A DNA stretch of 6,804 nt from Planctomicrobium piriforme (lineage in GTDB: Bacteria > Planctomycetota > Planctomycetia > Pirellulales > PNKZ01). Under the pieces are notes generated by a model, which was given only the letters and a program-made list of their open reading frames with translations, was not told the DNA's origin and searched no databases. This document shows positions 1-5,400 of this stretch, piece after piece. The stretch lies in the NCBI GenBank assembly GCA_945877965.1, contig CAMCTH010000265.1:1-6804 (forward strand), read 5' to 3'. Numbering within the stretch: position 1 is the first letter of the stretch; each line of letters starts with the position of its first letter. The translations under genes were made by a program, and so were the position numbers.

Positions 1-411
1 CAAGGGTGCTTGAACCGCGTCGGCGAATACAACGTGCTACAGTTGACCGTTGACGGCCGCGAAGTACTCAAGGGGGCGCAGACGCCGCGCTTACTGAAAC
101 CGGCAGGCAAGGCGAAGCGCGAATCAAAGGCGGCCCATGATTCGTGGGACGGCGTCGATCGCGGGCTGTTCGACGTGCTGCGCAAGCTCCGCCGCGAAAA
201 GGCCGACGAGCGCGGGCTGCCGCCGTTCGTCGTCTTCGGCGACGCCACGCTCCGCGATCTCGCCCGCAAGCGACCGTCGACCGCCGATGCGCTGTTGGAA
301 GTCCACGGCATCGGCGAGAAGAAGCGAGCCCAATACGGCGAAGAGTTTTTGGATGCCGTCGTCGGCTACTGCCAAGAAAACGGCGTGGCGATGGACATGG
401 TCCCGTCGTAA
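1..411 (+). CDS. recQ: RecQ-type ATP-dependent DNA helicase, C-terminal fragment (5' end outside window)
   Basis: RecQ is a 3'-5' DNA helicase that unwinds recombination and repair intermediates in the cytoplasm. Only the last 136 residues are present. The frame is open to the left edge, so the TTG at position 10 is an internal Leu codon and not a start. Residues about 8-25 (GEYNVLQLT, then GREVLKG) match the end of the RQC winged helix. A charged linker follows at about 26-50. Residues about 51-125 form an HRDC domain, with LFDVLRKLRREKADE, PPFVVFGDATLRDLA and the helix-hairpin-like HGIGEKKRAQYGEEFL. This closely resembles the E. coli RecQ HRDC pattern (LF.KLRKLR...ADE, PP.VVF.DATL). The helicase motor and zinc-binding part must lie upstream. 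The stop is TAA, and the next gene is convergent 32 nt away. An HRDC domain also occurs in RNase D, but the preceding winged-helix residues favour RecQ. Confidence 0.93.
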   Translation, partial: QGCLNRVGEYNVLQLTVDGREVLKGAQTPRLLKPAGKAKRESKAAHDSWDGVDRGLFDVLRKLRREKADERGLPPFVVFGDATLRDLARKRPSTADALLEVHGIGEKKRAQYGEEFLDAVVGYCQENGVAMDMVPS

Positions 412-419
412 TCGGCGGC

Positions 420-443
420 CGACGTAGCGAGCTTGCGACGTCG
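420..443. terminator. Small hairpin between convergent recQ and hydrolase genes
   Basis: CGACGT at 420-425 pairs with ACGTCG at 438-443. After one A/G mismatch, the stem continues as GC/GC (427-428 with 435-436) around a 6-nt loop. It fills most of the gap between the two convergent stop codons, so it could act as a shared bidirectional terminator. Neither side has a T-run, so intrinsic termination is not assured. It could instead be an mRNA 3'-end stabiliser or a copy of a dispersed intergenic repeat. Confidence 0.4.
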
Positions 444-1547
444 TTACTTCAACGGCTCGAAGTAGACGTACTGTCGCATCCGTTCCAGGAACGAGCCGGC
501 GAGGAACTCGCAGGCGTGCCATTCGTGGCTCTTGCCGACGAGCGCCGAGACGTCGCGTTGCTCGACGCGTCCGGCCAGCAGCGGCGAGTAATTTACGCCG
601 ACGATGCCGGAGTAGCCCATCGCTTGTTGGCCGTTCTTTGGTCGGAGCATGAAGCCGTAGAGCAGGGGATACCAACGACGCGCGCGGTCGCAGCAGTTCC
701 GCGCGACGAGCAGTTGTTCCAACTGCGTCGGGGCAAGATGGAAACAGCGGCCGGGCATGAAGTGATCGTCATCGAGGGCGCCGGCCAAGAAGATCGCACG
801 AACGGCACGCGGCTCCGGGTTCTCGCGTTCGAGCAAACGCTGTCCGCGAACGGAACCGCCGCCGAGCAAGTGCAGGGCTCCGCCGATGAGTCGCGCACCG
901 TAACTGAAACCGACCATACCGATCCGCGTCTCGGCCGGAAGCTGATCGACGAGCCATGCAAAGTAGAACGCATGGCATTCGGCGCGAACCGCTTTCGTGC
1001 GGAGATCGTCGCTGTTGCGGCCCGAGCAGAGTCGTTCGCTTGGCCAACTGAAAATGACGAATCGCAACGGCGGCCGCTCTTGGCAGCCCGATGTGAAGGT
1101 CGTGAAGTAACGCCAGCCGCCGAGATTGGCTTGGCTGTTCGTCACGCGATTGCCGTGCACATGGAAGCAGAGGGGCAGCGCGGGATCGGCGGCCAAGAAC
1201 TGTTCGCGCGTGCGAGTCTGCCAATTCCCGGCGTCGTCATACTGCCAGTAGTGCAACCGAATCGTGCCGTCGGGCGCGTGTCGGGCGGCGCGGGACGAAA
1301 TGTACCAGAGTTCATCGTCGGCGTCGGCCAGCGCCGTTCGCTCGGACGCGGAGACGACGGGGGGTGCATCGGGCACGTCGTCGCGCTCGGCAAAGGCGAC
1401 GACTTCGCTAAGCCGCTCGATTGCCGGGACGCTGACGTTCGCCGGATCGGTCGACAACGTCGCCGCGAAGGCCGTCGTCGTCGCGAGGACTAGGAACGCA
1501 ACGGCGATGCGCGTCGCGCAGTAAATCGTCCGGAGGGTTCGCAACAT
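444..1547 (-). CDS. Secreted alpha/beta-hydrolase-fold protein of unknown substrate
   Basis: The protein has 367 residues. Residues 1-28 look like a Sec signal peptide, with Arg at 3, 6 and 13, a hydrophobic core IAVAFLVLATTTAFA, and likely cleavage after AFA, so it should act outside the cytoplasm. The core has features of the alpha/beta-hydrolase fold. FHVHGNR (128-134) sits after a beta strand where an oxyanion-type HG motif is expected. FVIFSWPS (163-170) is a second strand. MVGFSYGAR (211-219) is a G-x-S-x-G nucleophile elbow with Ser215. ALDDDH (257-262) follows the next strand and may give the acid, and His341 or His344 could be the catalytic His; these last two assignments are guesses. 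I recall similar planctomycete proteins, usually annotated only as hypothetical or alpha/beta hydrolase. ATG is chosen because AAGGA lies 7 nt upstream (minus strand, 1559-1555). The gene stands alone, convergent with recQ. Esterase, lipase or peptidase activity cannot be told apart. Confidence 0.85.
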   Translation of the reverse strand: MLRTLRTIYCATRIAVAFLVLATTTAFAATLSTDPANVSVPAIERLSEVVAFAERDDVPDAPPVVSASERTALADADDELWYISSRAARHAPDGTIRLHYWQYDDAGNWQTRTREQFLAADPALPLCFHVHGNRVTNSQANLGGWRYFTTFTSGCQERPPLRFVIFSWPSERLCSGRNSDDLRTKAVRAECHAFYFAWLVDQLPAETRIGMVGFSYGARLIGGALHLLGGGSVRGQRLLERENPEPRAVRAIFLAGALDDDHFMPGRCFHLAPTQLEQLLVARNCCDRARRWYPLLYGFMLRPKNGQQAMGYSGIVGVNYSPLLAGRVEQRDVSALVGKSHEWHACEFLAGSFLERMRQYVYFEPLK

Positions 1548-1661
1548 ACCGACGTCCTTGTGCCGGCCTCGTAAACAAAGGTCGCTCCACGACCGCGTTC
1601 GTTTCGAAGACCTTGACTCCTAGGTACGGCGTCGTCGCAGGCCGCAACTTCGCCGTCGGCG

Positions 1662-1677
1662 CGCACCGTCGCACCGT
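1662..1677. repeat. Perfect 8-bp tandem duplication
   Basis: CGCACCGT occurs twice head to tail (1662-1669 and 1670-1677). It lies just downstream of the candidate minus-strand -10 element, in the presumed transcribed leader of the hydrolase gene. A tandem 8-mer here could be a paired regulator site or a slippage product. Nothing else in the sequence decides between these. Confidence 0.5.
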
Positions 1678-1684
1678 GTGAGCA

Positions 1685-1712
1685 ACTCTACAACACGATT
1701 TGCGCGCGGCAA
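1685..1712 (-). promoter_or_regulatory. Candidate sigma-70-like promoter for the hydrolase gene
   Basis: Read on the minus strand, TTGCCG (1712-1707) and TAGAGT (1690-1685) are separated by 16 nt. Each matches the classical -35 and -10 consensus at 4 of 6 positions. The elements sit beside the AT-rich core and would give a leader of roughly 130 nt before the hydrolase ATG. This is a weak match, and planctomycete promoters are poorly characterised. Confidence 0.25.
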
Positions 1713-1837
1713 TTTCTCACGTTGATTTTTTTATTCAGGCCCGTCGAAGAAAAACATCACGTTTCATTTGCACATCCTAAGCCTTGGGGTATGGTTGCTC
1801 GCCCCTGGTTCGGTCTCGTGCCGAACGTACTTGTTGC

Positions 1838-1842
1838 GGAGG
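1838..1842 (+). promoter_or_regulatory. Strong Shine-Dalgarno site fixing the lipoprotein start
   Basis: GGAGG lies 7 nt before the ATG at 1850. It settles the start of the small lipoprotein gene over in-frame codons further upstream, such as the one at 1784, which would add a non-signal-like N-terminus. Confidence 0.8.
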
Positions 1843-1849
1843 TTGTGCC

Positions 1850-2032
1850 ATGAAACGGCTGTTGATTTTGACGTTGGTAGCGATGGTGACGGCGTCGACC
1901 GTCGGTTGCGGATGCTGGGAACGCTTTCGGCGCGGTCCGAATTGCGATACCTGCCCGTCGAACGGCGGACCCTATGCTCCGGGCCCGATTTCGTCGGCTC
2001 CGAGCGAAACGTACTTGCCCGCTCCCGGCTAG
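1850..2032 (+). CDS. Small Cys-rich lipoprotein, unknown function
   Basis: The gene encodes 60 residues starting at the ATG behind GGAGG. The N-terminus has two basic residues (Lys2, Arg3), a hydrophobic stretch LLILTLVAMVTAS, and then TVGC with Cys20. That is a lipobox-like site, although Thr at -3 is not the classical Leu. The predicted mature part is only about 41 residues: C-G-C at 20-22, WERFRRGP, NCDTCPSNGG (32-41) with a C-x-x-C pair (Cys32, Cys35), then a Gly/Pro/Ser-rich tail without a fold signature. The four cysteines of the mature chain are Cys20, 22, 32 and 35; Cys20 would carry lipid, leaving three. Tiny lipoproteins of this style, with basic and Cys motifs followed by Pro-rich tails, are frequent in planctomycetes as I recall, with no known role. 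It is a single-gene unit closed by a strong terminator. A bacteriocin or lysis peptide is possible but no immunity or export gene is adjacent. Confidence 0.78.
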   Translation: MKRLLILTLVAMVTASTVGCGCWERFRRGPNCDTCPSNGGPYAPGPISSAPSETYLPAPG

Positions 2033-2039
2033 TCGACCT

Positions 2040-2069
2040 GCTCGGCTCCCCCCTTTACCGAGGCCGAGC
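2040..2069 (+). terminator. GC-rich hairpin just after the lipoprotein gene
   Basis: GCTCGGC (2040-2046) pairs perfectly with GCCGAGC (2063-2069) around a 16-nt loop that contains a run of C. It begins 8 nt after the stop codon. No T-run follows, so it is more likely an RNA-stabilising or accessory hairpin than the main stop, which lies at 2094-2148. Confidence 0.45.
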
Positions 2070-2093
2070 GGACACGATTAGTTAGCGGACGTT

Positions 2094-2148
2094 TCTTCCT
2101 GCGAGGCGCCGTGCCCATCCTGAACACGGCCCTCGCAGGGAGATTTTT
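2094..2148 (+). terminator. Strong intrinsic terminator
   Basis: A long hairpin is directly visible. Positions 2094-2106 pair with 2131-2143 over 13 bp, including one G.T wobble; the core is CCTGCGAGG/CCTCGCAGG. After a single bulged C at 2107, GCCGTG (2108-2113) pairs with CACGGC (2125-2130), leaving an 11-nt loop. Five T follow immediately (2144-2148). This is the classical shape of a Rho-independent terminator on the plus strand, and it ends the lipoprotein transcript. The minus-strand side has no T-run, so it probably does not serve the RND operon. Confidence 0.88.
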
Positions 2149-2203
2149 CCTGCGCGAGGAAGACGTCGCGCGAGACGAAGATGTTTCTTTCTTACGCAGC
2201 ACG

Positions 2204-2470
2204 ATGAGACCGACGATGCGCGGCATTCCCAAACTGCAAGGTCGACTGTTGCTCCGCGGGCTCTTGGCCTTCGGCCGACGTTCGTCGTCGGTTGCGGTGG
2301 AGTCTTCGCCGAATGAAATGCCCGCGCTCGATGCGACGGTGATCCAACGGCCGAGCGTGGGACCGGTTCCGCCGCCGGTCGCGCTGACGGCGGGCTTTCA
2401 TCCGTTGCCGCGGCCCCACTTCCGTCCCAGCGCGGTTCGCTCGAACGTTGTGGCCCGCACGCGCGCTTAA
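2204..2470 (+). CDS. Doubtful small ORF (88 residues), hypothetical
   Basis: This frame runs from ATG at 2204 to TAA at 2470. It would encode a basic, Arg/Pro-rich peptide beginning MRPTMRGIPKLQ, with VGPVPPPVAL near the middle and no recognisable domain, signal peptide or membrane segment. Many third positions are G or C, as in real genes here, but random frames in this GC-rich DNA do the same. No Shine-Dalgarno site precedes the ATG. The frame extends upstream to a GTG at 2111, but that codon is inside the terminator hairpin, so it is not a credible start. The ORF lies just behind the terminator and is convergent with the RND gene. If it is not coding, the stretch 2149-2492 holds nothing I can name. 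Confidence 0.25.
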   Translation: MRPTMRGIPKLQGRLLLRGLLAFGRRSSSVAVESSPNEMPALDATVIQRPSVGPVPPPVALTAGFHPLPRPHFRPSAVRSNVVARTRA

Positions 2471-2499
2471 TCTAATCGACGCAGGCTGAAGCCTAGATT
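2469..2499 (-). repeat. Short palindromic element overlapping the RND stop codon
   Basis: AGGC (2483-2486) and GCCT (2491-2494) flank a 4-nt loop, giving the near-palindrome AGGCTGAAGCCT. AATCT (2469-2473) and AGATT (2495-2499) can pair outside it with an unpaired bulge on one side. It lies across the end of the permease gene, where it could form a weak 3' hairpin in the transcript. The stem is short and no T-run follows, so terminator function is uncertain. It may be a copy of a dispersed repeat. Confidence 0.3.
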
Positions 2500-5400
2500 T
2501 CGTGCCGGCGGACGTGCGGCTTGATGACGTGGCTGCCGTCGAGCGCGTGCGGCACGTCGAGCTTGCGACCGCTGTCGACTGCCAACTTATCTTCGGCCAA
2601 CTCATCTTCGTTCACATCCTCGTCGAGCAGCGGCTGCGGACGATCGCCGAGCGTGTGCGTCTCGACCGTCTCGTGCGCCACCGGCTCGAGGACCTGCGTC
2701 TCGCCGGCCTTGGCCGTCGCGGCGGCATTGCGCGGCGCGGCAGGTTCGACTTCCGGCAGCGGTGAAGGCGGGAGGCTCGACTCCTCGTCGGGAAGCCGAC
2801 CGAACGCTTTGCCCAAGGCCGCTTGGCCGTCGAGGCACAGGCTGAACAATGCCGGAATGAAGAACAACGTGAAGAACGTGCTGAAGACGAGGCCGCCAAG
2901 CGTCACGCTGCCGAGACCGCGATAGAGTTCGCTTCCCGCCCCGGGCGAAATCACCAGTGGCAACAGGCCGAGCAAGCCGATCAGCGCGGTCATGAAGATC
3001 GGGCGGATGCGGCTCTTCACGCTTTCCAAAATCGCGGTGTGCGCGTCCATGCCGTCTTCGCGAATGTGCACCAGCGCCTGCTCGATGAGCAGAATCGGAT
3101 TGTTGACGACCGTGCCGACGAGGATGATGAACCCGACCATCGTGAACATGTCGAGCGGTTGCAGCACGCCGCTGTAGTTAAGCAGCCACAATCCCAAAAT
3201 GCCGCCGACCGCGCCGAGCGGCACGCTCAGCATGATGATCAGCGGATAGACCCACGATTCGAACAACGCCGCGATCACTAAGTAGGTGATGACGACGGCG
3301 AGGAGCAGGTTCCAACGAATCGAGAGCCACGTCGTGCGGAGCTTATCGGCCGTGCCAGAAAGGCTTACGCCGTATTGCCCCTGCAGCTTGGGGTCGGCCA
3401 AAATCGGGGCGACGATCTGCTTCTGAATGTCTTCCATCGCCTGTTCGATCGGCGTCGTCACTGGCGGCGTGACCGAGATGGTGATGGCGCGGAGACGTTC
3501 GCGGCGATTGATCTGTTCCGGTCCGCTCGCGGCAATGACGTCGGCGACCGACTCCAGCGTGACGGCTTTCCCCTCGGGCGTGAAGAGCGACAGGACGCGA
3601 ACGTCGGCCGAGGTTTTGGCCCGATGCGCGCTGCCGACGATCGACAGGTCGATCTTGTCGCCGCCGAGGTTGTAGTCGCCGGCATAAGCACCGTCGACCA
3701 GCGCGTTGACGGCATAGCCGAGTTCGGCGGCGCTGAAGCCGAGATCGGCCGCTTGATCCCAACGCGGGACGATGTGCAGTTCCGGAGCCGAAAGGTCGGC
3801 GCTCGGCTTGGGGAACGGAATCGCGCCGGGGACGATCGTGACGACTTGCCCCATCACACGCCGCGCAAGGCCGACGAGCGTGCGGACGTCGGGCCCGGTG
3901 ATTTCGATGTCGACCGTTCGACCGGCTCCGAGTCCCGATTCGAACAAGCTCATCTGCTTGGCGACGACGATCATGCCCGGGATGTCTTCGGTCGCTTCGA
4001 ACACCGAGCCGACGAGTTCTTGAGCGCGGAGTTGATCTTGCGCCCGCATGCCGAGGAAGAGTTGCTTGCCGCGAACGACGTAGAAGAAGTCGGCGATCGT
4101 CGGCGCTTCGACTTCGCGCTCTTCCATTTGCGGCGCGCCGTTGACGAGGACCGGCTTGCCGTCGGGACCCATGACGGGCATCATGCGCTTAACAAGCACG
4201 GTCGCCTGGCCTTCGTGGTCCCAGTACTTCCGCATCTTGTCTTCGATCTTCTCGCCGATGGCGTTGAGCTGATCGATGTTGTAACCCGGCGGCGGCAGGA
4301 GCAGGCCGATCGCCAGATTGCGATTGCCGTTGGGCAGGTACTCGACCTTCGGCATCAACAGCCAGGAAAAATAGAGCGAGAAGAACAAGCAGCCTGCGAC
4401 GGTGAGCAACCGCAGCACGACGCTTCGTTGCAGTACAGCGTTCGCGTTGACGACGCCGTCGGTGAAGCGGCGGCCGAAGGCGTCGAACGGCGTGCAGATT
4501 TTGTGGAGGAACGTGTTCTCGTCGGTCGCGTTCCCTTCGCCGTTGCCGGGTTTGCGGCTGCTAATCAGTCGGCCGGCCGCCGTCGGAATGACGATCAACG
4601 AGACGAACAGCGACAACCCCAACGCGCAGCTAATGGCCAGCGCCAAGTCGTGGAACAACTGACCGACCTGGTCTTGCACGAACAGCACCGGCACGAATAC
4701 CGCGAGGTTGGCCAAGGTGCTGGCGACGACGGCGCCCCACACTTCCTTCGTTCCCGAGACGACGGCCCCCGCGACGGAATCGCCGTTCTGTCGATGCCGG
4801 AAAATGTTCTCCAGCACGACGATGAAGTTGTCGACCAACATGCCGACGGCGAACGCGATGCCCGACAGGCTGAGCAAGTTCAACGACCGGCCGAGCGCAC
4901 CCATCACCAGGAACATGCCGATCATGCTCGTGGCAATGGCGGTGAAGATAACGATCGACGAGCGGAAGTTCTTGAGGAACAGCAGCAGCACGATGAAGCT
5001 GAGCACGCCCCCCTCGACGACGTTGTCGGTCACGACGTTCATCGAGGCGTAGATGTAATCGGTTTCGTCGTAGACCTGCGTGAGTTCGAGGCCGCGCGGA
5101 TAGAGCAGGTTCTTGTTCAACTCGGCCATGGCTTCTCGCAGGCCGACCATGACGTCGAGCACGTTCGCGCCGTTGCGGCGTTGTACGTTCAGCGCCACGA
5201 CCGAGCGACCATAGCGGCGGACCACGCCGTCGGGCTTCTTGTAGCCGAGCTTCACCTCGGCGACGTCGCGCACATAAACCGGCTTCCCGGCGACGCGCGT
5301 GAGAATGACGGCCGACACCTGCTCGGGCGAACGGAACTGTCCGAGCGTGCGGACGACGATGCGTTTCTTCCCTTCCCAGAGATCGCCGGCCGCGACGTCG

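Larger units (their letters stand above)
1548..1849. other. Divergent intergenic region, promoters expected on both strands
   Basis: This 302-bp stretch separates the divergent starts of the hydrolase (left, minus) and the lipoprotein (right, plus). Its middle (about 1711-1775) is clearly AT-richer than the rest of the window and includes a run of seven T at 1726-1732, as expected for a promoter zone. On the plus strand the best pair is weak: TTGCAC at 1768-1773 and TATGGT at 1790-1795, spacer 16. A 6-bp inverted repeat, GTTCGG/CCGAAC (1808-1813 and 1821-1826, 7-nt loop), lies in the presumed 5' leader of the lipoprotein gene just upstream of its ribosome binding site. I see no convincing riboswitch or sigma-54 element. 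Short ORFs crossing the region lack a ribosome binding site and coding character. Confidence 0.6.

Noticed and set aside
144..1493. A 449-codon open frame on the plus strand overlapping recQ and antisense to the hydrolase
   Set aside because: It crosses two real genes in other frames, has Arg-rich low-complexity composition, no ribosome binding site and no domain.
1781..1799. Possible sigma-54 promoter (GG and TGC near the lipoprotein gene)
   Set aside because: The spacing between the GG and GC pairs is 9 nt rather than the required 10, and the flanking consensus is absent.
1768..2085. Plus-strand ORF of 105 codons overlapping the lipoprotein gene in another frame
   Set aside because: It lacks a ribosome binding site at its start and competes with a frame that has a strong GGAGG, a signal peptide and a lipobox-like cysteine.
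2111..2203. Upstream extension of the small ORF at 2204-2470 to a GTG start at 2111
   Set aside because: The GTG lies within the stem of the strong terminator, and the only upstream GAGG is part of the same stem with a 4-nt spacing.
2181..2207. Eight-codon frame whose TGA overlaps the ATG at 2204, possible leader peptide
   Set aside because: The ATGA overlap is suggestive, but there is no clear ribosome binding site and the downstream ORF itself is doubtful.
2192..2605. Minus-strand ORF of 137 codons overlapping the end of the permease
   Set aside because: It overlaps the permease tail in another frame, is Arg/Ser/Thr-rich and has no recognisable domain or start signal.
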